Assembly: GCF_003312875.1 (NCBI RefSeq)
Contig: NZ_CP015163.1
Location: forward strand, 558,001 to 622,000
Reading direction: 5' to 3'
Source of the DNA: Amycolatopsis albispora
GTDB lineage: Bacteria; Actinomycetota; Actinomycetes; Mycobacteriales; Pseudonocardiaceae
DNA: 64,000 nucleotides
In this document: piece by piece, positions 14,510 through 23,141 of the stretch
How positions within the stretch are numbered: the stretch's first letter is position 1
Layout of the letters: each line of letters opens with the position of its first letter
Notes under the pieces: model-generated
Told to the model about the DNA's origin: nothing
Seen by the model: only the letters and a program-made list of their open reading frames with translations
Databases searched by the model: none
Position numbers and translations under genes: made by a program

Positions 14510-16789
14510 ATGACCACGCTCGACGACCCCAGCGACAACCTGTCCGTCACCCCGCCCAAGACCTGGGCGGCCGGAGTTCCGGCGGTCGCGCACGCGCTCG
14601 GGTACTCGCTGGCCGAGAACACGCCCCGGCGGACCGCGCTGACCCTGCTGAACCTCAACCAGGCCGGCGGCATCGACTGCCCCGGCTGCGCCTGGCCGGA
14701 ACCGGGCCGCCGCCACCGCAACGAGTACTGCGAGAACGGTGCCAAGCACGTCAACGACGAGGCCACCACCCGCCGGGTCACCGCGGAGTTCTTCCGGCAG
14801 CACCCCATCGCCGAACTGGACGCGAAGTCCGACCTCTGGCTGAACCAGCAGGGACGGCTGACCGAGCCGATGGTCAAACGGCCCGGCGCCACGCACTACC
14901 AGCCGATCGGCTGGGACGAGGCGTTCGGCCTGCTGGCCGCCGAACTGCGCGGCCTGGCCTCCCCGGACGAGGCGCTGTTCTACACCTCCGGGCGGCTGAA
15001 CAACGAAGCCGCGTTCCTGCTGCAGTTGTTCGCCCGCGCCTTCGGCACCAACAACCTGCCGGACTGCTCGAACATGTGCCACGAGTCCAGCGGCGCCGCG
15101 CTGCAGGAAACCCTGGGCATTGGCAAGGGCAGCGTGTCGCTGGACGACATCCACCAGGCGGACCTGATCTTCGTCGTCGGGCAGAACCCCGGGACCAACC
15201 ACCCGCGCATGCTCTCCGCGCTGGAGCGGACCAAGCGCAACGGCGGTCAGGTCGTCGCGGTCAACCCGCTGCCGGAGGCCGGGTTGATGCGGTTCAAGAA
15301 CCCGCAGAACGTGCGCGGTGTGCTCGGCCGGGGGACCGCGATCGCCGACCAGTTCCTGCAGATCCGGCCCGGTGGTGACCTGGCGTTGTTCCAGGCGCTC
15401 AACCGCATGCTGCTGGAGGCCGAGGACAACGCCCCGGGGCAGGTGCTGGACCACGAGTTCATCCGCTCGCACACCACCGGGTTCGACGCCTTCACCGAGC
15501 ACGCCCGGTCGATCCAGTGGGACGACGTGCTGTCCGCCACCGGCCTGACGCACGCGGAAATCGAGCGGCTGCACGAGCGGGTGCTGGGCAGCAGGAAGAT
15601 CATCGTGTGCTGGGCGATGGGGCTGACCCAGCACAAGCACGGCGTGCCCACCATTCGCGAGCTGGTCAACTTCCTGCTGCTGCGCGGAAACATCGGCAGG
15701 CCGGGCGCGGGCGTGTGCCCGGTGCGCGGGCACAGCAACGTGCAGGGCGACCGCACGATGGGCATCTGGGAGCGGATGCCCCAGAGCTTCCTGGACGCGC
15801 TCGGCGCCGAGTTCGGCTTCACCCCGCCCGCCGAGCACGGCCTCGACTCGGTCGGTGCCATCCGGGCCATGCGTGACGGGCACGCGAAGGTTTTTGTCGG
15901 TGTCGCGGGGAATTTTGTGCGTGCCACGCCGGACAGCGCCGTGACCGAGGCCGCGATGCGGCGCTGCCGGCTCACCGTGCAGATCTCCACCAAGCTCAAC
16001 CGTTCGCACACCGTGTGCGGGGAAACCGCGCTGATCCTGCCGACGCTGGGCCGCAGCGACCGGGACGTGCAGGCTTCCGGCGAGCAGTTCGTCACGGTCG
16101 AGGATTCGATGAGCGAGGTGCACGCGTCCAGGGGACGGCTGGCCCCGGCATCGGAACAGCTGCTCAGCGAGGTGGCGATCATCTGCCGCCTCGCCCGGCG
16201 GGTGCTGGGCGACACGGTTTCCCTTCCCTGGACGGAATTCGAAGCCGACTACGGGACGATCCGCGACCGGATCGCCAGGGTGGTCCCGGGTTTCGAGGAC
16301 TTCAACCGGCGGGTCGCCGAACCCGGCGGGTTCGCGCTGCCGAATCCGGTCAACCGCGGGGTTTTCCCCACGCCGAGCGGGAAAGCGGTGTTCACCCGCA
16401 ACGAGTTCACCATGGTGCGGGCGCCCGAAGGGCACCTGGTGCTCCAGTCGCTGCGCTCGCACGACCAGTGGAACACCATTCCGTACGCGATGAACGACCG
16501 GTACCGGGGCATTCACGACGCCCGCCGGGTGGTGCTGGTCAATCCGGACGACCTCAGCGCGCTCGGCTTCGAGGACCGGGAACTGGTGGACATCGTCAGC
16601 GTGTGGCACGACGGGACCGAGCGCCGGGCCGAAGGCTTCCGGGTGGTCGCCTATCCGGCGGCGCAGGGCTCGGCGGCGGCGTACTACCCGGAGACCAACG
16701 TGCTGGTGCCGCTCGACAGCGTCGCCGACATCAGCAACACGCCGACGTCCAAGGGCATCGTGGTGCGACTGGAAAAGCCCGCCGCGTGA
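14510..16789 (+). CDS. FdhF/YdeP-family molybdopterin oxidoreductase
   Basis: A 759-residue molybdopterin (bis-MGD) oxidoreductase of the FdhF/YdeP branch. Conserved pieces seen are QAGGIDCPGCAWPEPG with Cys57/Cys60 and Cys74 (a CxxC...C set near the N-terminus), YTSGRLNNEAAFLLQLFARAFGTNN, CHESSGAAL, VVGQNPGTNHPR, WAMGLTQHKHG and RPGAGVCPVRGHSNVQGDRTMG. The substrate of this branch is not established, despite the formate-dehydrogenase label; E. coli YdeP relates to acid resistance. The ATG at 14510 is chosen; an in-frame start at 14471 is possible. It is convergent with a LysR gene that may be its regulator. Confidence 0.9.
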   Translation: MTTLDDPSDNLSVTPPKTWAAGVPAVAHALGYSLAENTPRRTALTLLNLNQAGGIDCPGCAWPEPGRRHRNEYCENGAKHVNDEATTRRVTAEFFRQHPIAELDAKSDLWLNQQGRLTEPMVKRPGATHYQPIGWDEAFGLLAAELRGLASPDEALFYTSGRLNNEAAFLLQLFARAFGTNNLPDCSNMCHESSGAALQETLGIGKGSVSLDDIHQADLIFVVGQNPGTNHPRMLSALERTKRNGGQVVAVNPLPEAGLMRFKNPQNVRGVLGRGTAIADQFLQIRPGGDLALFQALNRMLLEAEDNAPGQVLDHEFIRSHTTGFDAFTEHARSIQWDDVLSATGLTHAEIERLHERVLGSRKIIVCWAMGLTQHKHGVPTIRELVNFLLLRGNIGRPGAGVCPVRGHSNVQGDRTMGIWERMPQSFLDALGAEFGFTPPAEHGLDSVGAIRAMRDGHAKVFVGVAGNFVRATPDSAVTEAAMRRCRLTVQISTKLNRSHTVCGETALILPTLGRSDRDVQASGEQFVTVEDSMSEVHASRGRLAPASEQLLSEVAIICRLARRVLGDTVSLPWTEFEADYGTIRDRIARVVPGFEDFNRRVAEPGGFALPNPVNRGVFPTPSGKAVFTRNEFTMVRAPEGHLVLQSLRSHDQWNTIPYAMNDRYRGIHDARRVVLVNPDDLSALGFEDRELVDIVSVWHDGTERRAEGFRVVAYPAAQGSAAAYYPETNVLVPLDSVADISNTPTSKGIVVRLEKPAA

Positions 16790-16796
16790 ACTGGGT

Positions 16797-17699
16797 TCAG
16801 CCGAGCGCTTCGGTGATCCGGGTGTGCTGCGCGGTGTTGACCAGTGCGCGCGTCAGCACCGAGCCGGGTTCGGCGGCGCTGGTGACCAGCGCGACGGTGG
16901 CGGTCACGGCCGGATCCGCCAGCCGCAGCACCGACGCGCCGGCGGGCAGGCGCAGCATCCGGATCCAGGACCGCGGCACGATGCTCGCCCAGCGGCCGGT
17001 CCCGACGTGCGCGAGCAGCGTGACCACGGAGTCGGCCTCCAGTCGCGGCGTGAGCGCGAGCGACCTGGCCGCCAGTGCCTCGTCGATCAGCTGGCGGCCA
17101 CGCATTCCCCGGTGCAGCAGGCACATCGGCAGCTCCACCGCGTCCGCCCAGCTGATCGTCTCCGACCGGCCGGTGAGGAGGTCACCACCGGCGACGAGCA
17201 CGTGCTGCTCGTCGTACAGGGGGACCACCCGCAGGCCGGTGAGGTCCTGCCCGTCCGGATAGATGAGGCCCGCGTCCAGCTCGAACCGGCGGATGCCCTC
17301 GGTGATGCTCGCCGAGCGCAGGCTGGTCTCCAGCTGGACGCGCACGAGCGGGTGCTCGGCGCAGAACGGATCGGTCAGCAGCGCGACGGTGCTCGACGCG
17401 CCGGGGATCACGCCGAGCCGCAGCTCGCCGGTGAGACCGGTCTGCAGCGCCGTGACCTCCTGCTTGAGCGCGTCGTGGTCGGCCAGGATGCGCCGCGCCC
17501 ACAGCACCAGCCGCTCACCCTCGGGCGTCAGCCCTTCGAAGGCGTGGCCCCGGCGCACCAGCGGCACCTTGAGTTCGCGCTCGAGCTTGCGGATGGCCTC
17601 GGACAGCGCGGGCTGGGACACGTAACAGGCTTCCGCCGCCCTGGCGAAATGCCGCTCCCTGGCGAGCGCGACGAAGTATTCGAGCTGGCGGAACAGCAT
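16797..17699 (-). CDS. LysR-family transcriptional regulator
   Basis: A 300-residue LysR regulator. The N-terminal winged helix is RQLEYFVALARERHFARAAEACYVSQPALSEAIRKLERELKVPLVRR. An effector-binding domain follows from about residue 90 (LTGELRLGVIPGASS). It lies tail-to-tail with the FdhF-type gene with 7 bp between them. An 18-bp palindrome lies about 50 bp upstream of its start. Confidence 0.92.
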   Translation of the reverse strand: MLFRQLEYFVALARERHFARAAEACYVSQPALSEAIRKLERELKVPLVRRGHAFEGLTPEGERLVLWARRILADHDALKQEVTALQTGLTGELRLGVIPGASSTVALLTDPFCAEHPLVRVQLETSLRSASITEGIRRFELDAGLIYPDGQDLTGLRVVPLYDEQHVLVAGGDLLTGRSETISWADAVELPMCLLHRGMRGRQLIDEALAARSLALTPRLEADSVVTLLAHVGTGRWASIVPRSWIRMLRLPAGASVLRLADPAVTATVALVTSAAEPGSVLTRALVNTAQHTRITEALG

Positions 17700-17750
17700 G
17701 GCCTATTCCACCACACCGGCCTCCGTTGTGGACGGTGACGCCGGATATTT

Positions 17751-17768
17751 TCCGCCCGGCCGGGCGGA
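17751..17768. promoter_or_regulatory. 18-bp perfect palindrome upstream of LysR gene
   Basis: TCCGCCCGGCCGGGCGGA is perfectly self-complementary and lies between the divergent LysR gene and the small LuxR-type gene. It could be an operator or a GC-rich hairpin. Confidence 0.35.
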
Positions 17769-17903
17769 GAAACCGTTCGGTGGCACCGGAACGGTGAATT
17801 GCCCTAGTGGCGGTATCCCGGTGGCGGGAAATTGGTAGACAGGGGGTCGGACGCTGGCCCGGCGCTGTCGCCAGGGCCGCCGCGGAGATGAGGGGCAGCG
17901 GAC

Positions 17904-18143
17904 ATGCGTGCACAACCGGGAGCATCCATCGCGGCACTCAGCGCTCGGGAAACCGAGGTGCTGGTGCTGCTCACCGGCGACAGGACGGACCGGGAAATCG
18001 CCCGTGAGCTGGGCATCGGCGAGCGGACGGTGCGGGCGCACGTCAGCCGGATCCTGCTCAAGCTGGGGGTCTCGTCACGGGTCGGCGCGGCGGTCGCCGC
18101 CACCAGGGTGGGCCTCACCCCGAGTGGCGGCGGGGGCGGCTGA
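17904..18143 (+). CDS. Small LuxR/GerE-type DNA-binding protein
   Basis: A 79-residue protein that is almost only a GerE helix-turn-helix: LSARETEVLVLLTGDRTDREIARELGIGERTVRAHVSRILLKLGVSSRVGAAVAA. There is no receiver or other sensor domain, so it is an orphan DNA-binding module. A ribosome site (AGGGGC) precedes the ATG. It ends in a Gly-rich tail. Confidence 0.8.
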   Translation: MRAQPGASIAALSARETEVLVLLTGDRTDREIARELGIGERTVRAHVSRILLKLGVSSRVGAAVAATRVGLTPSGGGGG

Positions 18144-18285
18144 GGCGCGCGAGGGGTACCCGGGGTACCGGTGCCGGGTGGCGGAACCGCCATGGTGGCG
18201 AAGCCAATATCCGTCAACCCTGGCGGTGGCCAGAATTCCTCCTACGGCCGGCACCTTGGCCGGCTCGACTGGGAGGGTTTTTGAC

Positions 18286-18684
18286 ATGGCTGTTACTCGT
18301 GCGATTCGTGGCGCCATCGTCGGTTCCGCCGTGGCGGCGGCAAGCGCCGCGCTCGTCGCCGTGGCACCGACGGCGAGCGCCGACGCCACGGAATCGAGTG
18401 GCCCGATCACCGTGCTGGGCACCTGCGGGCAGACGTTCGCCCCGAGCACCTCCGGCGCGAAGGCGTACTGGGAAGTGCAGTGCTCCAGCGGGCGGGTGCG
18501 GATCAGCGGCTGGGTGGAAGACACCGCGTCGGACGGCCAGTGCGCGAAGGTGAAGGCGATCTGGCCGAACGGCAACACCTACTTCAGCCCGGCCGCCTGC
18601 CCGAAGGGGAACCGCAAGTCGTTCACTTCGCAGTACAACAGCGGCAACAGCGTGAACGCCTACCTCTACGAGTACGACGTCTGA
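18286..18684 (+). CDS. Secreted small protein (132 aa)
   Basis: An exported protein with a clear signal peptide (basic start, Ala/Val-rich core, PTASADA near residues 28-34) and a mature part of about 100 residues. The mature part has four cysteines (TCGQ, VQCSS, GQCAK, AACPK) that could form two disulfides, and a Tyr-rich end (AYLYEYDV). Strong GGGAGGG ribosome site. No function recognised. A perfect terminator hairpin follows. Confidence 0.8.
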   Translation: MAVTRAIRGAIVGSAVAAASAALVAVAPTASADATESSGPITVLGTCGQTFAPSTSGAKAYWEVQCSSGRVRISGWVEDTASDGQCAKVKAIWPNGNTYFSPAACPKGNRKSFTSQYNSGNSVNAYLYEYDV

Positions 18685-18690
18685 TCCGTC

Positions 18691-18720
18691 ACGGCGGGCT
18701 CGGTCAGCCGAGCCCGCCGT
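18691..18720 (+). terminator. Intrinsic-type hairpin
   Basis: A 13-bp perfect GC-rich stem (18691-18703 with 18708-18720) and a TCAG loop, 6 bp after the stop of the secreted-protein gene. There is no U-tract, as is common in actinobacteria. Confidence 0.75.
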
Positions 18721-18772
18721 GCACCGGGCTAGAATGTGAGCAATCCTCAGTATCGACTCGCATTGGACCGCC

Positions 18773-19387
18773 GTGGCCCCAGCAGCAACACCCCGCAAAC
18801 GGCCACGTCAGGTGCGGTCCCAGGAGACCTACGACGCCATCGTGGAAGCCGCCGCCCAGCTCTTCGAGCGGGACGGGTACACCAAGGCGACCACCAACGG
18901 GATCGCCGAGCGCGCCGGCGTGTCCATCGGCTCGCTCTACCAGTACTTCCCGAACAAGGACGCGTTGCTCTACGCCATCGGTGAGCAGCACGTGCGGCAC
19001 GCGGTGGCCGAACTCGCGCGGCTCAGCGAGGGACTGCGCCGCGACCGGCCGCCGCTGGCCGACTGCATCCACACGCTGGTGACGGCGCTGGCCGCGCTGC
19101 ACCTGGCCCAGCCGCGGATGCACCGGCTGCTGTACGACCAGGCGCCGCGGCCGGTGGAAACCGCCGCCCAGCTGCGCGAGGTGCAGCGGAGCGTCGCCGC
19201 CGAGGTCGAGTTCCACCTGCGCCGCCTCGGCCTGGGCGAGCCCGCCCCGGACCTCACCGCGATCCTGCTGGTTCAGGGCGTGGAGGCACAGCTGCACGGC
19301 GCGCTGCTCGACCCACCTGACGGACACACGATCGACGAGGTGCTTCAGGCAGTGGAAACCCTGTGCCTGAAGGCATTGGCGCCGTGA
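18773..19387 (+). CDS. TetR-family regulator
   Basis: A 204-residue TetR repressor. The helix-turn-helix is TYDAIVEAAAQLFERDGYTKATTNGIAERAGVSIGSLYQYFPNKDALL. It is followed by an all-helical C-terminal domain (TetR_C type with LVTALAALHLAQPRMHRLLYDQAPR). The start is a GTG at 18773. It stands alone between a terminator and the metG leader; its target is not evident. Confidence 0.9.
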   Translation: MAPAATPRKRPRQVRSQETYDAIVEAAAQLFERDGYTKATTNGIAERAGVSIGSLYQYFPNKDALLYAIGEQHVRHAVAELARLSEGLRRDRPPLADCIHTLVTALAALHLAQPRMHRLLYDQAPRPVETAAQLREVQRSVAAEVEFHLRRLGLGEPAPDLTAILLVQGVEAQLHGALLDPPDGHTIDEVLQAVETLCLKALAP

Positions 19388-19436
19388 TGACCGAAAATCC
19401 GGTGCGGGGGCGGGGGATGGCTGCTAGCTTCGTGGC

Positions 19437-19569
19437 CATGTGTTCGCCGTCCGTGGAGATGATGCCCCGCTCGCGGGGCCGCTGATGCTGGACGGATGAA
19501 AGTCCGAGGTCCCCGAAATCGGGGCCTCGGCGCAGGCGTGAGCCCCGGGTTTCTTCCCAGGAGGTTCCG
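19437..19569 (+). promoter_or_regulatory. Candidate structured RNA leader of metG
   Basis: Between a -10-like TAGCTT (19425-19430) and the MetRS ATG lie several strong pairings. CCGTCC (19447-19452) pairs with GGACGG (19490-19495) around an inner hairpin GCCCCG/CGGGGC (19464-19479). GGAC (19490-19493) can instead pair with GTCC (19502-19505). A third hairpin runs from CCGAGG (19504-19509) to CCTCGG (19525-19530), whose CCUC could also face the AGGAGG ribosome site (19559-19564). Mutually exclusive stems are what a switch would show. No T-box or known SAM riboswitch core was found. Confidence 0.45.
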
Positions 19570-21048
19570 ATGCCCTTCTACGTGACGACCACGATTCCGT
19601 ACGTCAACGCGCGTCCCCACTTGGGGTTCGCGCTCGAACTGGTGCAGGCCGACGTGCTCGCCCGCCACCACCGCCGGCGCGGTGACCAGGTGCGGTTCCT
19701 CACCGGCACCGACGACAACTCGCTGAAGAACGTGCTCGCCGCCGAGGCGGAAGGCGTGCCGACCCGGGAACTGGTGGACCGCAACGCCGCCGCGTTCGAG
19801 GCGTTGCGCGAGCCGCTGGGCCTGTCCTTCGACGACTTCATCCGCACCAGCAGCGACCCCCGGCACCGGCGTGGGGTGGAGCGCTTCTGGGAAGCGTGCG
19901 CGGCCGCCGGTGACCTCTACCGCAAGTACTACGAAGGCCTGTACTGCGTGCAGTGCGAACAGTTCTATCCACCGGCGGAACTCCCGGGCGGCCGCTGCCC
20001 CGAGCACCACACCGAGCCGCAGCGGGTGGCCGAGGAGAACTGGTTCTTCCGCCTGTCCCGCTATGGCGACCAACTGCACGACTTGATCACCAGTGGCCGC
20101 CTGCGGATCGAACCGGCCGCGCGCCGCAACGAAGTGCTCGGTCTTCTCAAGACCGGATTGCAGGATTTCAGCATTTCCCGTTCACACGAGCGCGCCCGCG
20201 GCTGGGGCATCCCGGTGCCCGGTGACCCCGGGCAGGTGATCTACGTGTGGTGGGACGCGCTGGGCAACTACATCACCAGCCTCGGTTATGGCACCGGCGA
20301 CCCGGACTACCAGCGCTGGTGGGCCGGCAACGAACGCCGCGTTCACTTGGCGGGCAAGGGAGTCCTGCGCTTCCACGCCGTCTACTGGCCGGCGATGCTG
20401 CTGTCCGCCGGTGAGCCGCTGCCGACCGACATCCTGGTGCACGACTACCTCACCATCGACGGCCGCAAGATCAGCAAGTCCACCGGGAACGTGATCGACC
20501 CGGTCGCGCTCGCGGGTGAGTACGGCAGTGACGCGGTGCGGTGGTGGCTGCTGCGCGAAGTCCCGCGCACCGGCGACACCGATTTCACCCGCGACCGGCT
20601 CATCGCGCGCGCCAACGAGGACCTGGCGAACGGCTTGGGGAATCTTGTGCACCGGGTGGTCAGCATGATCCACCGCTACCGGGATGGCCACCCGCCCGTG
20701 GCGGGCGATCCGGTGGGTGCCGAACGCCTGACCACCGCCTGCCGGGACGCGGCGGAGATTGTCCACAGTGGACTCGCCGAGTTCGACTTCCGCCGCGCCA
20801 CCGCGGCGGTCTGGACCATCGTCGAGGAGGCCAACCGGTACGTCGAGCAGGTCCGCCCGTGGCAACTGGCCAAGCAGGGCCGCGACGCCGAACTGGACGC
20901 CGCTCTCGGCACTTTGCACGAGGCTTGCCGGGTGCTCGGTGAGCAGCTGGCCCCTTTCCTGCCTGCCACAGCCGCGCGGATTTCCGCCCAATGCGCGGAC
21001 TCGAGTGGGCGGCTGCCTCCACCACAGCCACTTTTCTCCCGGCTGTGA
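19570..21048 (+). CDS. metG: Methionyl-tRNA synthetase
   Basis: A 492-residue class I synthetase that charges tRNA-Met. It has the start TTTIPYVNARPHLGFALE (HIGH-type HLGF), one zinc knuckle (YCVQCEQFYPPAELPGGRC), the DILVHDYLTIDGRKISKSTGN block (KMSKS variant KISKS), and an anticodon-binding helical domain. It lacks the C-terminal EMAP domain. Length and sequence fit the short bacterial MetRS, possibly a second copy. It has a strong AGGAGG site and a structured leader. Extra MetRS genes in actinomycetes can serve antibiotic tolerance; nothing here proves that. Confidence 0.9.
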   Translation: MPFYVTTTIPYVNARPHLGFALELVQADVLARHHRRRGDQVRFLTGTDDNSLKNVLAAEAEGVPTRELVDRNAAAFEALREPLGLSFDDFIRTSSDPRHRRGVERFWEACAAAGDLYRKYYEGLYCVQCEQFYPPAELPGGRCPEHHTEPQRVAEENWFFRLSRYGDQLHDLITSGRLRIEPAARRNEVLGLLKTGLQDFSISRSHERARGWGIPVPGDPGQVIYVWWDALGNYITSLGYGTGDPDYQRWWAGNERRVHLAGKGVLRFHAVYWPAMLLSAGEPLPTDILVHDYLTIDGRKISKSTGNVIDPVALAGEYGSDAVRWWLLREVPRTGDTDFTRDRLIARANEDLANGLGNLVHRVVSMIHRYRDGHPPVAGDPVGAERLTTACRDAAEIVHSGLAEFDFRRATAAVWTIVEEANRYVEQVRPWQLAKQGRDAELDAALGTLHEACRVLGEQLAPFLPATAARISAQCADSSGRLPPPQPLFSRL

Positions 21049-21056
21049 ACGCGTGG

Positions 21057-21566
21057 CTAGGGCAGGTTCTCGGAGCCGTGCAGCAGGACGGTGAAGATGC
21101 CCGTGGTGCTGGTGCCGAAGGCCGCGGACAGCGCGTAGCCGATCGCGGCGTCGGCGGGCTGGGCACCGTCGGAATCCCAGTGCACGAAGAACTCGCCGTC
21201 GTCGTTCAGGGTGAACGAGGCGATCTTCGTGCCGTCGCGGGTGAGGAGCATGTCGTCGTTGATGTCCGGCGTGAACTTGTAGTGCGTGCCGGCGAGGGTC
21301 AGTTCGATCCGGTACGAGCGCCGCGTCAGCCTGCCGGGGCCGGGCCGCAGTTCGGCCCCGGTGCCATTGACGGTCATGGTTAGGTGACGGGCTTTCCGCG
21401 TGCCGATCGGCACGAACTTGTTCGGCTCCACGCCGGGCGACCGCCGGAGGACCACGGTGGGGACCCGCACTCCGGAAACCTCGACCACGTCGCGCTCGTC
21501 ACTGGTGCGGATCGTCAGTTCGCCGTAGTGCTCGTCGTCGACCGCACGGGTGCCGGTGAGGTGCAT
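21057..21566 (-). CDS. Conserved beta-rich protein of unknown function
   Basis: A 169-residue cytosolic protein with alternating strand-like segments (HYGELTIRTSDERDVVEVSGVRVPTVVLRR; RSYRIELTLAGTHYKFTPDINDDMLLTRDGTKIASFTL). No signal peptide, membrane segment or catalytic motif is seen. It is convergent with metG (8-bp gap) and lies 53 bp downstream of the metal-handling gene on the same strand. No function can be assigned. Confidence 0.65.
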   Translation of the reverse strand: MHLTGTRAVDDEHYGELTIRTSDERDVVEVSGVRVPTVVLRRSPGVEPNKFVPIGTRKARHLTMTVNGTGAELRPGPGRLTRRSYRIELTLAGTHYKFTPDINDDMLLTRDGTKIASFTLNDDGEFFVHWDSDGAQPADAAIGYALSAAFGTSTTGIFTVLLHGSENLP

Positions 21567-21619
21567 GCTGGCTCGCTTTCCTTGGTCGGCCCCGAGATTA
21601 CCGGCCGCCGCGGGACGGT

Positions 21620-22303
21620 TCAGCGGGTGGTGGCGGTGAACTGTGCGGTGTGGACGGTGTCGTGGTGGCGGAAGTCGAGGAACAGGCGATACGTCCCCGC
21701 GGCGCCGACGGCGGCGTGGAAGCCGATGTCCGGGCCCGCCGCGGTGACCCCGTCGCCGGGCTGGCCGTCGGGGTGGACGTGCAGGTAGTCGAGGCTGCCG
21801 GTGCGCAGGGCGACGAGGTGGCCGTAGGCGCCGAGATAGGGCTGCAGATCGGTGACCGGCTGCCCGTCCCGCCGGACGGTGAGCGTGAGCGGGCTGTGCG
21901 TGCCCGGTTCCAGTTCGCCGTCGAGTTCGACTTCGTAGGCGCCGACGGCCGAAACGCGGCCCGGCTCGGGGAGCGGCCGTGGTCGTGACTTGCCGGTCAC
22001 CAGCAGGTCAGCCGAAATCGTGGTCGGCTCGGCGCCGGTGGGCGCGATGTCGGCGAAGACCCGGTACCGCCCCGGATCCGGGAGGGTGAGGTGGGCGCTC
22101 CAGGTCCCGCCACCCAGCTCGGCCGGGTGCACGTGCCAGAACCCGGTCAGGTCGTGGCGGACGACGATCAGGTGGATCCGCTTGTCGTGCACCGAATCGA
22201 ACTCGGTCACCGGTGCGCCGTCCGGTCCGGCGATGTGGAACCGGAGTTCGACGGCGCCTGGTGCGAGTTCGCGCTGCTGGAGCACGAGCGCGTGGGTGGT
22301 CAT
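21620..22303 (-). CDS. Cytosolic paralogue of the secreted copper-island protein
   Basis: A 227-residue protein with two Ig-like halves. It shares long blocks with the secreted protein at 25862-26827: HLIVVRHDLTGFWHVHP, and VTDLQPYLGAYGHLVALR with YLHVHP and GDGVTAAGP. Repeated HVHP motifs and further histidines suggest metal binding. Unlike its paralogue it has no signal peptide. The ATG at 22303 is chosen for its AGAGGAG site. It lies 17 bp downstream of the DUF4396 gene, so the two form an operon in the copper island. Confidence 0.75.
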   Translation of the reverse strand: MTTHALVLQQRELAPGAVELRFHIAGPDGAPVTEFDSVHDKRIHLIVVRHDLTGFWHVHPAELGGGTWSAHLTLPDPGRYRVFADIAPTGAEPTTISADLLVTGKSRPRPLPEPGRVSAVGAYEVELDGELEPGTHSPLTLTVRRDGQPVTDLQPYLGAYGHLVALRTGSLDYLHVHPDGQPGDGVTAAGPDIGFHAAVGAAGTYRLFLDFRHHDTVHTAQFTATTR

Positions 22304-22320
22304 GGGCTTCTCCTCTGTGC

Positions 22321-23073
22321 TCAGTGGTGGTAGGCGTGGGCGACCGCGTGGCCCTTGCCCTTGCCGATCAGCCACTTGTTCACCGGCATGGTGACCAGGA
22401 AGGCGATCAGGAAGGCGAAGGCGAGCGCGCCCCAGAACAGCGGGGTGTTCAGCCCGGCGTCCATGGCGCCGGGCACGGCGAGCATGACGCCGTTGTCGAT
22501 GATCTCCATGACGGTGATCGAGACGGTGTCGGCTGCCAGCGCGACCTTGAGCGCCTGCTTGAAGCCGACGCCGGCGCGGAGCACACCGCGCATGCTCAGC
22601 GCGTAACCGAAGAAGAAGGCCAGCGCGATGGCGAGAATGATGGTGGGCACGTTGTGCCAGCCCAGCGCGGTGCCGATGACCATGCCGAGCACCTCGCCGA
22701 TGGCGCAGCCGGTAAGGCAGTGCAACGTGGCCGACGCCGCCATACCCCAGGACACGGGCTGACCGGACGAGCCGTGACCGCCGTGGCCGCCGTGGTCGCC
22801 ATGTCCGCTGTGCTCGCCGTGGCGGTCATGCCCGTCGTGGCCCTGGTGCTCGCCGTGGCCCCCGTGCTCCTCGTGTCCACTGTGGCTGCCGTGTTCACCG
22901 TGGCTGCCTTGCGGCTCGTGTCCGCCGTGGCCGTCTTGGCCCCCGCGCCCATCGTGTTCGCGGTGGCTGCGGTGGTCGTCGCGGCCGTCGTGACCGTCGT
23001 GGCGATCGTGTCCATTGTGGTCGGTGGCGTTCTGAGGGGTCCGGTGTTCGCGGGGGTTGTGCTTGTCGGTCAC
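22321..23073 (-). CDS. DUF4396 membrane protein with His-rich N-terminus
   Basis: A 250-residue protein. The first ~104 residues are a low-complexity tail with about 26 histidines in HG/HD/HE repeats. The remainder is the DUF4396 domain with about four membrane helices (ASATLHCLTGCAIGEVLGMVIG; PTIILAIALAFFFGYAL; FWGALAFAFLIAFLV) and conserved His/Cys (LHCLTGC). The tail looks like a metal sponge or chaperone feeding a membrane protein. A CsoR-like box lies about 40 bp upstream. Copper transport or sequestration is inferred from context. Confidence 0.82.
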   Translation of the reverse strand: MTDKHNPREHRTPQNATDHNGHDRHDGHDGRDDHRSHREHDGRGGQDGHGGHEPQGSHGEHGSHSGHEEHGGHGEHQGHDGHDRHGEHSGHGDHGGHGGHGSSGQPVSWGMAASATLHCLTGCAIGEVLGMVIGTALGWHNVPTIILAIALAFFFGYALSMRGVLRAGVGFKQALKVALAADTVSITVMEIIDNGVMLAVPGAMDAGLNTPLFWGALAFAFLIAFLVTMPVNKWLIGKGKGHAVAHAYHH

Positions 23074-23110
23074 GGGTGGCGCCTTTCTCCGTCGGGTCGC
23101 TGGTACTTCC

Positions 23111-23129
23111 TATACGGGGTAGGGGTACC
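23111..23129. promoter_or_regulatory. CsoR-like operator upstream of DUF4396
   Basis: TATACGGGGTAGGGGTACC resembles the G-tract dyad boxes of CsoR-type copper repressors and closely matches the box at 25159-25175 (ATACGGGG followed by AGGGGGTAT). It lies directly before the DUF4396 gene. Confidence 0.6.
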
Positions 23130-23141
23130 TCGGCAAGTCCT

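Noticed and set aside
14510..16789. True formate dehydrogenase
   Set aside because: It is of the YdeP-like branch, with no Fe-S subunits, membrane partner or formate genes nearby; substrate left open.
19481..19501. CTGATG...GAAA in the metG leader resembling a hammerhead ribozyme core
   Set aside because: The A after CUGAUG and proper stem II are missing, and no cleavage-site UH with flanking stems is found; the pairings fit simple hairpins better.
19437..19569. T-box or SAM riboswitch before metG
   Set aside because: No GGGUGGNACCGCG-type T-box core and no GGCAACC or SAM-IV core are visible, so only an unnamed structured leader is claimed.
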